A DNA stretch of 64,000 nucleotides from G965199725 sp965199725. GTDB taxonomy: Bacteria; Pseudomonadota; Gammaproteobacteria; Nitrosococcales; Methylophagaceae. Location: contig OZ241321.1 in the NCBI GenBank assembly GCA_965199725.1, positions 372,001-436,000 on the forward strand. Direction: 5' to 3'. This document shows, in pieces, positions 36,526 through 45,382 of this stretch. The notes beneath the pieces are model-generated. The model searched no databases and was not told the DNA's origin. It was given only the letters and a program-made list of their open reading frames with translations. The position numbers and the translations under genes are program-made. Within the stretch, counting starts at the first letter, position 1. The number at the start of each line of letters is the position of its first letter.

Positions 36526-36835
36526 TTGCGATTATTATTGCTGTTATCTGTGCTGATAAGCTGATTAAGTTATGCTGATTTATTTAATGACACACTGGCG
36601 CGTGCCAAACAGGGCAATGCCAATGCGCAGCTTCTGCTGGGCAGGGTGTACGCTTTAGGCAGAGGCATATCCCAAGATATTATTAATAGCTGTATGTGGA
36701 TTAACATTGCTGCTGCTAATTAAAGTTGCCGATGAATTAAAAGGCCCGCTTGCTGATGAGATGAGCATCAGTGCACTGGAAAAAGCGCAGGCAAGATTAC
36801 GCTAGTGCTTTGCCAGCAATTATCAACATTGCTGA
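36526..36835 (+). pseudogene. Sel1-repeat paralog, disrupted
   Basis: The rightward translation gives a signal-like stretch LRLLLLLSVLIS, a TGA stop where a Trp would fit, then ADLFNDTLARAKQGNANAQ and LLLGRVYALGRGISQD (a Sel1 repeat), and CMWINIAAAN before TAA. A frame change continues with VADELKGPLADEM and SALEKAQARLR, a TAG, then CFASNYQHC and TGA at 36833-36835. The end matches the C-terminus QCITSNYQNC of the intact protein at 31655. At least three lesions make it non-functional. No normal start codon is seen. Confidence 0.75.
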
Positions 36836-37259
36836 TTATGCATTAGCGTCATGCCTGTGAAAGCCTGTGCCTGACTACGATTGGGTACAGCCATTCATAA
36901 TGGCCTTAGCCTTGCATGTGAGGATGAATGGGTTCTTGGTTTTGCAGGAATGACGATACTACGAATTTTTGTTTTTGCAGAATAAACAAAGGTACTCAGT
37001 CAGATAGCGTGCAAGTGACGTCACAAGGATTATAATGCAAAAGGCATAATTACTAGGGTAGTACACTACAAAAAACCTTGACTTTTTGTGCAATAATGCT
37101 TATCAAGCTTATGATTGAATGGGCAGTTTGTGTTTTTTTCAACTCCTTTTTCTAAAAACCGCCCGCCACTTAGCATTTAGCTACCGCCACATGGGTACTT
37201 AGTTGCGCAGTCATGCCTAGGGGTTCTCAGAAATAACGGCATAGCGGTAAGAATTACTG
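36836..37259. other. Intergenic region, nothing recognised
   Basis: About 420 bp between the Sel1 pseudogene and the tRNA promoter, without convincing reading frames on either strand and without a clear hairpin. A short inverted pair of CATTCATAATGGCC / GGATGAATGGG type is imperfect. Confidence 0.4.
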
Positions 37260-37287
37260 TTGACCAGAAAAATAAAAACCGTAGAAT
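37260..37287 (+). promoter_or_regulatory. Sigma70-type promoter of the tRNA pair
   Basis: TTGACC at 37260-37265, a 16 bp spacer, and TAGAAT at 37282-37287 form a near-consensus promoter about 50 bp before tRNA-His. It is the best promoter match noticed in the window. Confidence 0.65.
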
Positions 37288-37337
37288 GGTTGTATATATT
37301 TATGCTGACATGGGTCAGGCTTTTTTGTTCCTAACTG

Positions 37338-37413
37338 GTGAGTGTAGCTCAGTTGGTAGAGTCCCGGATTGTGATTCCGGTTGTCGTGGGTTCGAGCCCC
37401 ATCACTCACCCCA
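37338..37413 (+). tRNA. tRNA-His (GTG)
   Basis: The cloverleaf folds with acceptor GTGAGTG/CACTCAC, D-loop GCTCAGTTGGTAGAGT, anticodon loop TTGTGAT with anticodon GTG, and T-loop GGTTCGAGCCCC. CCA is encoded at 37411-37413. G at 37337 is the histidine-specific G-1, facing discriminator C at 37410. Confidence 0.97.
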
Positions 37414-37503
37414 GTAGGCAGATTTTTTATACATTTTTCAGGAGTAGTAAAAAGCATATTTTGCTTGTTAGCATCTACGACAAGCCGTATAATTAGCTTC
37501 AAA

Positions 37504-37579
37504 GCCGGTGTAGCTCAGTTGGTAGAGCATCTGATTTGTAATCAGAGGGTCGTAGGTTCAAGTCCTATCTCCGGCTCCA
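37504..37579 (+). tRNA. tRNA-Thr (TGT)
   Basis: Acceptor GCCGGTG pairs with CTCCGGC, the D-loop is GCTCAGTTGGTAGAGC, the anticodon loop TTTGTAA contains anticodon TGT, and the T-loop is GGTTCAAGTCC. CCA is encoded at 37577-37579. The sixth acceptor pair is U-U (T at 37509 against T at 37570), where related tRNAs have U-A. It lies 90 bp after tRNA-His and is likely co-transcribed with it. Confidence 0.95.
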
Positions 37580-37592
37580 GGTTCTAACTACA

Positions 37593-38993
37593 TTAATTTC
37601 TGTTATAGTTATCATCAAGACGGACAATATCATCTTCACCTAAGTAACTGCCCGATTGGACCTCAATAATTTCCAGTAATCCATCACCCAGATTGCGCAA
37701 TCTGTGAACACTACCAAGCGGTATAAAAGTAGATTCATTTGTCTTGAGCGTCATCACATTATCATCACAGATCACTTCAGCAGTACCTTTGACTACAACC
37801 CAATGCTCGGCACGGTGAAAATGTTTCTGCAATGATAATGCTGCACCAGGATTAACAGTAATACGCTTCACTTGAAACCTGCTACCGCTATCAATTAAAT
37901 CATAACAACCCCACGGCCGATAACATTTGCGGTGGGTTAATGCTTCAGTCCTGCCATCTGTTATCAATTGCTCAACGATAACTTTAACCTTGTCAGCGTG
38001 ATCCTTATCAGTTACTAATACTGCATCAGGTGTTTCCACAACAATCGTATTGCTCACGCCCAATGCAACTACCAGTCGGCTGTTACTATGGATGTACGAA
38101 TCACGCACATAACGCATACACACATCACCAATGGTCACATTATTATCATCATCAGCCCTATGCACGGCCGATAATGATGTCCATGACCCTACATCATCCC
38201 AGCCAGCATCCAACGGTACAACAATCGCCTTGTCAGTGTTTTCCATCACCGCATAGTCAATTGAGTCAGCAGGACAGGCGGTAAAACTGTCTTTATCTAG
38301 GCGAATAAAATCAAGATCACTTGCTGCACCGCTGACTGCTTTTTGGCAACTTGTTGATATCTGTGGTGCATGAATCGCCAGCTCACGCAGTATTGTTGAT
38401 GCCTTGCACATAAACATACCGCTGTTCCAGTAATACTCACCAGATGCAATATATTGCTGTGCTAATCGCTTATCAGGCTTTTCTACAAAGAGAGCTACCT
38501 TACTGATTATATTTTTCTGCGTTGCCTTGATATAACCATAACCAGTGTGCGCCTCTGTTGGCACAATACCAAACGTAGCTATATAACCCTGTTCAGCCTG
38601 TATTCTTGCCTCTTTAATCGCCTGATGAAACCCATCAATATCCTTAATAACATGGTCGGCAGCTAATACCAGTAAAACAGGATCATGGCTAGACTGTTTA
38701 GCTTGTATCGCTGCTACAGCAAGGGCAGGTGCGGTGTTACGAGCGCAAGGCTCGAGCATAATATCAGCATTGCTGATACCAATCTCATGCAACTGCTGCG
38801 CTACTACAAAACGATATGCCTCATTGCATACAATCACAGGCGATGTAATATCTAAAATACCAGCAAGGCGAATGATAGTTTGCTGAAATAACGACTGTTC
38901 GCCCAATAAAGACAAAAATTGCTTAGGTCTATCTTTTCTTGATAGTGGCCATAAACGTGTACCACTACCACCAGACATAATTACAGGTATCAT
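37593..38993 (-). CDS. manC: Mannose-1-phosphate guanylyltransferase / mannose-6-phosphate isomerase
   Basis: This bifunctional enzyme makes GDP-mannose for surface polysaccharide. The 466-residue product has the nucleotidyltransferase signature MSGGSGTRLWPLSRKDRPKQF split here as SGGSGTRLWPLSR and KDRPKQFLSL, the FVEKPD motif, and YYWNSGMFM. A C-terminal cupin isomerase domain has RPWGCYDLID, LQKHFHRAEHWVVV and FIPLGSVHRL. Length fits the AlgA/CpsB/ManC family. It is 2 nt after galE, pointing to a small sugar-nucleotide operon. Confidence 0.95.
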   Translation of the reverse strand: MIPVIMSGGSGTRLWPLSRKDRPKQFLSLLGEQSLFQQTIIRLAGILDITSPVIVCNEAYRFVVAQQLHEIGISNADIMLEPCARNTAPALAVAAIQAKQSSHDPVLLVLAADHVIKDIDGFHQAIKEARIQAEQGYIATFGIVPTEAHTGYGYIKATQKNIISKVALFVEKPDKRLAQQYIASGEYYWNSGMFMCKASTILRELAIHAPQISTSCQKAVSGAASDLDFIRLDKDSFTACPADSIDYAVMENTDKAIVVPLDAGWDDVGSWTSLSAVHRADDDNNVTIGDVCMRYVRDSYIHSNSRLVVALGVSNTIVVETPDAVLVTDKDHADKVKVIVEQLITDGRTEALTHRKCYRPWGCYDLIDSGSRFQVKRITVNPGAALSLQKHFHRAEHWVVVKGTAEVICDDNVMTLKTNESTFIPLGSVHRLRNLGDGLLEIIEVQSGSYLGEDDIVRLDDNYNRN

Positions 38994-38995
38994 AC

Positions 38996-40030
38996 TTATG
39001 CAGTCGTTAACATCTTCTTATCATTGTATCCATCAGGGTAAGCTGCCTGCCAGCGCCATGCATCTTCGCACATCTTATCAATACCGAACTCAGCCTGCCA
39101 ACCCAGCACTGCTTTGGCTTTTGCTGGATCAGCATAAAGCGCTGCCAGATCACCCTTTCTACGCGCTACAATCTTGTAGGGTATGGTAGTGCCACTTACT
39201 TTTTCAAAAGCAGCTACCATCTCCAGCACTGAATGGCCAATGCCTGTGCCAAGATTAACCGTTAACACCGTATTATTGTTTAACACATGGTCAAGCGCCT
39301 TAACATGGCCCTTTGCTAAATCAACCACATGAATATAATCACGCACACCGGTACCATCAGAAGTTGGATAATCATCACCAAAAATACGTAAACAGGGCAG
39401 CCTTTTCACTGCTACCTGGGCAACGTATGGCATTAAATTATTAGGAACATCTTTCGGGTCTTCGCCTATCAAGCCAGATTCATGTGCACCCACCGGATTA
39501 AAATAGCGCAAAATAGCAACCCGCCAGGTTGGATCGGCTACCTGCAAATCCTGTAATAATTGCTCAATCATTAATTTAGTTCTACCGTAGGGGCTGGTAG
39601 CAACAAGAGGCGCATTTTCTTGTACTGGTATTGTCTTGGTAGCACCATAAACAGTTGCTGATGAGCTGAAAATAATGGTTTTACAGACAAATTCCTGCAT
39701 CACTCGGCATAGATTGACTGTCGCTACTAGGTTAGTATCATAGTATTCAAGCGGTAATGATACCGACTCACCCACTGCTTTGAGTCCGGCAAAATGAATA
39801 ACGGCGATAAACTGATGGTTGGTAAATACCGTTCTTAATGTCTGCTGATCACCGATATCAGCCTTGATTAAGATAATTTTTTTGCCGGTAATATGCTCAA
39901 CCCGAGCGATTGATTCTGGCGAGGAGTTACAAAAATTATCAACTACCACTAGATCATGGCCAGCCTGCAATAACGCAATACAAGTATGCGAACCGATATA
40001 ACCTGCGCCACCCAATACTAAAATAGTCAC
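38996..40030 (-). CDS. galE: UDP-glucose 4-epimerase
   Basis: GalE interconverts UDP-glucose and UDP-galactose. The 344-residue product has the Rossmann motif VLGGAGYIGSHTC, the catalytic Ser in FSSSATVYG, the YxxxK pair in SPYGRTKLMIEQ, and RYFNPVGAHESG. Together with manC it supplies precursors for LPS or capsule; the pathway enzymes are not in the window. Confidence 0.96.
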   Translation of the reverse strand: MTILVLGGAGYIGSHTCIALLQAGHDLVVVDNFCNSSPESIARVEHITGKKIILIKADIGDQQTLRTVFTNHQFIAVIHFAGLKAVGESVSLPLEYYDTNLVATVNLCRVMQEFVCKTIIFSSSATVYGATKTIPVQENAPLVATSPYGRTKLMIEQLLQDLQVADPTWRVAILRYFNPVGAHESGLIGEDPKDVPNNLMPYVAQVAVKRLPCLRIFGDDYPTSDGTGVRDYIHVVDLAKGHVKALDHVLNNNTVLTVNLGTGIGHSVLEMVAAFEKVSGTTIPYKIVARRKGDLAALYADPAKAKAVLGWQAEFGIDKMCEDAWRWQAAYPDGYNDKKMLTTA

Positions 40031-40092
40031 TAATTTGTTTCCTACAATATTAAACTGTAAATTACTATCATTGCGTCTCTTTTTAAGTCATC

Positions 40093-41838
40093 TTAAGTAT
40101 TATTAACTACAAGCGTCATGATACTCGCAAGTCCAGATTGGCGCTGATGCTGCGTATTGACCGTTTTTGCAAGTATATCAGCAGTAGCAACAAGTGAGAC
40201 CTTCTTTTTTGCTCGGGTAATTGCAGTATATAACAACTGTCTTGTCAAAAGCGGGCTATCTTCTTCAGGTAGTAGTATGCAGATATGGTCAAATTCTGAC
40301 CCCTGACTTTTGTGTATGGTCATCGCAAAACAGGTCTCATGATGAGGCAAACCAGCCAGATCTACCCAATGAATATTATCCTCAACTAAAAAACAGGCAC
40401 GCAGGCATTGCTCGTCACGCATGATAAGGCCAGTATCACCATTAAACAATCCCTGCTGATAGTCGTTTGTTACTATCATAATTGGTCGGCCATGGTAAAA
40501 ACGCTGTCCTGTTTGCCAGCCCTGCTGTTGTAGATAATGCTCAACGACATCATTTACCAATGAAACCGACTGGCGCCCCTGTTTCAGCGCAACTAACACC
40601 CGATAAGTGTTAAACGCCTGTAAACAGGTTCGCACATCAGCATTATCGGTTATTGCAGCAAAATAGGATTGATAGCCTTGACTTAACTGCATACTGATAC
40701 TACCCGCATCAGTATTCTGTTGCCACATAGATGTGTTGGCCAGCAGATCATAAACCAGCGATATATCAGCAGATTTAACTGCTTGTGCTAATTGACCAAT
40801 ATCACTGTCAGCACCAAAACGATAGTTATGTTGCAAATACACAACACTGTCAGCTAATAGTAAATCATCACCTGTAGGGGTTAAAGCAATGTCAGTTAAC
40901 TGGGCTGCTGTCTGACAAAATTGAGCTGAAAATTGGCTGGGCTTTGTGCATAGGCCAGACAACACTGTACCTACCTCTACTGACCCCAATTGCTGAATGT
41001 CTCCCAACAGCACCAGACGGGCAGTGCCAAGCAACGCCTGAACTAATTTTGCCATTAAATCAATATCAACCATTGATGCTTCATCAACGATTAATACATC
41101 AACCAGCAACTTATTATGCTGATTATAACGTGGCATCTTATCATAATGAGAAATGCCCAATAAACGATGCAATGTTTTGACCTCAACTGACAGATCGCTG
41201 CCGCTATTAATGACCACCTGCTGCAATCTGGTTGCTGCCTTACCAGTCGGTGCTACAAGGGCAACTTTAAGAAGAGGCTGCTGCCTTTTAAGCAGTGTTA
41301 ATAAATGTATTATGATGGTCGTTTTACCTGTCCCTGGTCCACCAGCAATCACGCTGAATTGGCGGGTCATCGCCATCAATACCGCGATTTTCTGCCAAGC
41401 AACCCCCTGTTCTTGAGTTTTCCATTCTTGAAAATAACGTTGCATATCAACAGGATCGGTAATTGTCAGGTCACAGAGTCGCTTAAGTATTGCTTTGGCG
41501 ACCTGCTGTTCTGCTAACCAGTATTTATATAGATAAAGTAGGCCATCGTCGGTTAAAATCATCGGTACACAGCTATCCGCCTGACCAACAACAGGGCTGA
41601 GCTTAAGGCGAGTTTGCCATTCTGTTGCTGTCAAAGGAAAATAATCAGCTAAACCGTGATGCTCATCCAGCTTTGCTAGATCAAGGCAGACATGACCATG
41701 AGAAACAGCTTCACTAAGGAGCGCCGCTGTTACCGCAACCAATTCATCGCTATCATCAATGCGCACAATAAAGGCAGCAAACTGACAAGCCAGTTCATTC
41801 AAACCAGCCTGCCGCAACCTTATCATCATCTCAGTCAT
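40093..41838 (-). CDS. recD: Exodeoxyribonuclease V subunit alpha
   Basis: RecD is the fast 5'-to-3' helicase of RecBCD. The 581-residue product contains Walker A IAGGPGTGKTTIIIHL, the Walker B DEASMVDIDLMAK, LVLLGDIQQLGSVE and a C-terminal FAMTIHKSQGSEFD with LYTAITRAKK. Its start overlaps recB by 8 nt. Full length for the family. Confidence 0.96.
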   Translation of the reverse strand: MTEMMIRLRQAGLNELACQFAAFIVRIDDSDELVAVTAALLSEAVSHGHVCLDLAKLDEHHGLADYFPLTATEWQTRLKLSPVVGQADSCVPMILTDDGLLYLYKYWLAEQQVAKAILKRLCDLTITDPVDMQRYFQEWKTQEQGVAWQKIAVLMAMTRQFSVIAGGPGTGKTTIIIHLLTLLKRQQPLLKVALVAPTGKAATRLQQVVINSGSDLSVEVKTLHRLLGISHYDKMPRYNQHNKLLVDVLIVDEASMVDIDLMAKLVQALLGTARLVLLGDIQQLGSVEVGTVLSGLCTKPSQFSAQFCQTAAQLTDIALTPTGDDLLLADSVVYLQHNYRFGADSDIGQLAQAVKSADISLVYDLLANTSMWQQNTDAGSISMQLSQGYQSYFAAITDNADVRTCLQAFNTYRVLVALKQGRQSVSLVNDVVEHYLQQQGWQTGQRFYHGRPIMIVTNDYQQGLFNGDTGLIMRDEQCLRACFLVEDNIHWVDLAGLPHHETCFAMTIHKSQGSEFDHICILLPEEDSPLLTRQLLYTAITRAKKKVSLVATADILAKTVNTQHQRQSGLASIMTLVVNNT

Positions 41839-44800
41839 CAGATGGTGCCTTAAGACAGTTATCTAAAGCATGAAGTAGCTTAATATTGGGCGCATCATAA
41901 AAAATACCCGCTTGCTCCCACTGTGGCTTCATGCCTCTGATAAATAAATAATAGACACCACCAAGGTGTTGTGCTGGATTGTAATCTTTCATTCTCAGCT
42001 TAAGGTAAAGGTGCAATGCAAGGCTATAAACCAAATACTGTAATGGATAATTATGGGCTACCATTGCGTTAGCTAACTGCTTATTATGATAATCAATGTT
42101 GCTACTGCCTAAATAATTTGATTTGTAGTCCACCAGATAAAACTTACCTTGATGCTCAAATACCAAATCAATAAAGCCTTTAATAAAGCCAGTCAGATCG
42201 GCAAAACGTAACCTGTTAAGGGTAATTGCCAGCAAAGAATCAGTTGCCAATAATGGTAATAGCCGCGCTTTAAGATGGCTTAACGACAAAAAGGCGACGG
42301 GAAAGTAAAACGCTAATTCAGGTACACGCTTAGCGGACGCTATATCTGCCAATGCAGGTCCATGCTGATTAAGCGGTGTTGCCACAACCTCTTTTAACCA
42401 CTGACAAACAACTGCGACCCATTTATGTTCAAAACCATACTGACCTAATATGCGCGACACCAAATTCTGCCATGCTGCATCATCCTCGCTAGTGAAATCC
42501 CATAACTCAAGCAAGGTATGCAAGCATTGGCCCGATTTAACGCCGCGCGGAAATGTGAACCTGTCCAGATCGCCTAACGAATCATCAGGCTCATTAACCA
42601 CCGCCAGATCATAATCAGGCAACTCAGCATCATCTATTGCCCGCTCATGGATTGTATTTTTATCATCATTGGCTGCTTGATAGTCATAAGTCAATGTGCT
42701 GAAGCTGCCAATTCGCCAGGGCTTTTTAATCTCGCCGTGAAATTGGCGCGCTGACAATGCTGGTTGCTGCTCGTCCTCTATTGTCTGCTGATAGTGGGTA
42801 TTTTTACAGGTAACTGCTCGTCGCCATGAGATAGTACCTTCGCTACGCTTAATCAATGCTGACAGCTCTGTCGTGGCATCGCTATCTACCTCTGATGACG
42901 GCATTAACAGGCTAAATAACGCAGATTGAGAAGTATCTTTTGCTTTACTCCAGATAACAATACAACGTTCGCGGGCACGGGTTAAGGCGACGTATAGCAA
43001 TCTTCGCTCTTCAGCCCGCTGCGCTTCGGCTGCGCTAATTCTGGCTGCCTCTAGATCCGGCTCAGCAAAAGCAACACTTGCCGCATGATCAGCTTCACGA
43101 TGAAAGCGGATAACTTTGGCTGTTGCTGATTGTGGCCCCGCACTCCATAAAAAAGGACAAAACACAATGGGGTATTGCAAGCCTTTGCTTTTATGTATCG
43201 TCATGATTTTGACAAGCTGTTCATCACTTTCAAGCCGCAATTGAACATCATCATTGTCATTGCCGTCGGCTGCCTGAATCTCATTTGAAAGCCATTGCAA
43301 TACCCGTTGCATATCCTCACCATTGCGATTGCAATCATCCTGAATGAGTTCAGCCAAATGCAACAAATTGGTGATCTGGCGCTCGCCATCAGGAAACGCT
43401 AACAGGCGCTTTTGTACTGACAAAGATACCAATAGCTGCCTAAATAAACGCATAAAACCATGCTTAAGCCAAATCTGGTGTAACGCATAAAAATGCGTTA
43501 ATTGTTCTGCCCATTTTTGTTCATTCTGTCGCAACTCAAATAATTCACCAGCATTAAACTGGTACAAGTTAGTAGTAAGTGCCAATAGTACCTTACCGCG
43601 GTTACCGGGTTCGGCAACAGCAGATAAAACCTGTTTCAGCACGCGTGCCTGCGGCGACAAAAATACGTTTTCTCTGCTTTGCTGTACGCTGTTAATACCG
43701 CGTGTGTGTAAACTTTTTCCAACCATATTTGCCTGATAATGGTAACGTACAAGCACGGCAATATCACCACCTGTCAGCGGATGTTTTTGCCTAGATTGTT
43801 CGTTATAAAGACTTGCCTTTGCCGCCGAAGCACAATGCAGCAAATCAGCAATCTCATCTGCGGTAGCCTCAGCAGCAGCGGCTTCTACTATCTCTTTTTT
43901 GGATGCTTTGAGATCGCCGCCTATATCAATAAACTGTAGCGACGTATTATCCCTGTCATCAACTTCTAATACAGGCTGTTTTTTGCGTGCTGGGTCAACA
44001 TGATGAAAAGCAATATCTCTATAAACAAACGGCGTGGCTAACTGGCTGAATAAGGTGTTAATCGCTGTTACCAAGTCTGGGTGAGCACGCTGGTTGCAGT
44101 TAAGCGTGTGTTTAAGCCCAGGCTGTATCTTATTTTTTGCGCGCAAATAGGTAAAAATATCAGCACCGCGAAAACTATAAATTGCCTGCTTAGGATCGCC
44201 TACCAAAAATGTGGTCATGCCGCTTAAAAAAAACAATTTACTGAAAACCTCATATTGAATGGGGTCAGTATCCTGAAACTCATCAATCAGCACTGCCTTA
44301 TATTGGCTTTTAAGGCGAGATGCCAATCGTCCACCAGATTCTTTATTGAGGGCATTACATAGATTGACTAATAAATCATCATAAGAAAATCTGCGTTTTT
44401 CCTGTTTTTTCTGCGGCAACGCCTGACAGATATAATTAAATAGCTGAAAGCGTAGCTGCTGTAATTGGATTTTTCGGGTTTGTTGCAGCTTTTGGTAGTT
44501 TGCCAGCAAAAGCTCACAAGCATCAAAGAATTCAAGTGGGGGTAATTGTTGATTTTTTTTAAGCGCACCTTGCAATTTTGCCTGGGTAAAGCGCTCAAAA
44601 CCAGCAAATAAGGCCCCTGGCAGCGCTGACATTGCCATTAGTCTATCCATCTCAGATAGCCAGTTAGAAACACTACTAGCACGATATTGATTGCCATTCA
44701 ATAACGATCGGTTTTTTAGCACGTCTCTTACATCATCATGGCTTATCTGCCATAGATGTTTAACATGCTCAAACTGGGTCCCTGCCTGCTGCCGAATATC

Positions 44801-45382
44801 ATCTATTGACTCTTTAACCTCTGGTTGCAACACGTTTAAGTAAGGTTTGCCAACCAGTGATTTAACTGCTTGCAATAATTTGTCTATACTTTCATTTTCG
44901 GCTATTAAAAAGCTAATAAAATCGCTATCAGCAGTAGCTACCTTTTTACGCCAAAAATCATCAGCAACAGCTTGTAATAATTCGTCATCATCAGCGCTCA
45001 GCGCTAAATCAAAACTTGCGCCACTTTCAAAGGTATAATCAGTCAACGCTCGCTGACAAAAACCATGAATGGTAAAGATAGCTGCCTCATCAAAACTCTG
45101 AATAGCACGATTGAGCCTTATCAATAGCTTTTGTTCTGTTGGATCAGTTTGCACCAATACACCGTCACGTTTTTTAACTAATCGCCTGCGCAATCTGTCG
45201 CGCAATTCTTCAGTTGCCGCGCGGGTGTAAGTGACGACCAAAATCTGATTAATGGCAATATCTTCTTCTGTCACCAGCCGCAAATATAATTCTGCAAGCG
45301 CGTAGGTTTTGCCTGTACCGGCACTGGCCTCAATTAAATTAACGCCTTTCAGTTTAACCTTCTCACTGGCAAAGGGTTTCAT
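41831..45382 (-). CDS. recB: Exodeoxyribonuclease V subunit beta
   Basis: RecB is the 3'-to-5' helicase and the only nuclease of RecBCD. The 1183-residue product has the UvrD-type Walker A EASAGTGKTYALAEL, DEFQDTDPIQYEVF, LVGDPKQAIYSFRGAD, KIMTIHKSKGLQYPIVF and VALTRARERC. The C-terminal nuclease domain has FIKGFIDLVFEHQGKFYLVD closing in DYKSN. All catalytic positions appear intact. Starts overlap recC by 4 nt. Confidence 0.97.
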   Translation of the reverse strand: MKPFASEKVKLKGVNLIEASAGTGKTYALAELYLRLVTEEDIAINQILVVTYTRAATEELRDRLRRRLVKKRDGVLVQTDPTEQKLLIRLNRAIQSFDEAAIFTIHGFCQRALTDYTFESGASFDLALSADDDELLQAVADDFWRKKVATADSDFISFLIAENESIDKLLQAVKSLVGKPYLNVLQPEVKESIDDIRQQAGTQFEHVKHLWQISHDDVRDVLKNRSLLNGNQYRASSVSNWLSEMDRLMAMSALPGALFAGFERFTQAKLQGALKKNQQLPPLEFFDACELLLANYQKLQQTRKIQLQQLRFQLFNYICQALPQKKQEKRRFSYDDLLVNLCNALNKESGGRLASRLKSQYKAVLIDEFQDTDPIQYEVFSKLFFLSGMTTFLVGDPKQAIYSFRGADIFTYLRAKNKIQPGLKHTLNCNQRAHPDLVTAINTLFSQLATPFVYRDIAFHHVDPARKKQPVLEVDDRDNTSLQFIDIGGDLKASKKEIVEAAAAEATADEIADLLHCASAAKASLYNEQSRQKHPLTGGDIAVLVRYHYQANMVGKSLHTRGINSVQQSRENVFLSPQARVLKQVLSAVAEPGNRGKVLLALTTNLYQFNAGELFELRQNEQKWAEQLTHFYALHQIWLKHGFMRLFRQLLVSLSVQKRLLAFPDGERQITNLLHLAELIQDDCNRNGEDMQRVLQWLSNEIQAADGNDNDDVQLRLESDEQLVKIMTIHKSKGLQYPIVFCPFLWSAGPQSATAKVIRFHREADHAASVAFAEPDLEAARISAAEAQRAEERRLLYVALTRARERCIVIWSKAKDTSQSALFSLLMPSSEVDSDATTELSALIKRSEGTISWRRAVTCKNTHYQQTIEDEQQPALSARQFHGEIKKPWRIGSFSTLTYDYQAANDDKNTIHERAIDDAELPDYDLAVVNEPDDSLGDLDRFTFPRGVKSGQCLHTLLELWDFTSEDDAAWQNLVSRILGQYGFEHKWVAVVCQWLKEVVATPLNQHGPALADIASAKRVPELAFYFPVAFLSLSHLKARLLPLLATDSLLAITLNRLRFADLTGFIKGFIDLVFEHQGKFYLVDYKSNYLGSSNIDYHNKQLANAMVAHNYPLQYLVYSLALHLYLKLRMKDYNPAQHLGGVYYLFIRGMKPQWEQAGIFYDAPNIKLLHALDNCLKAPSDD

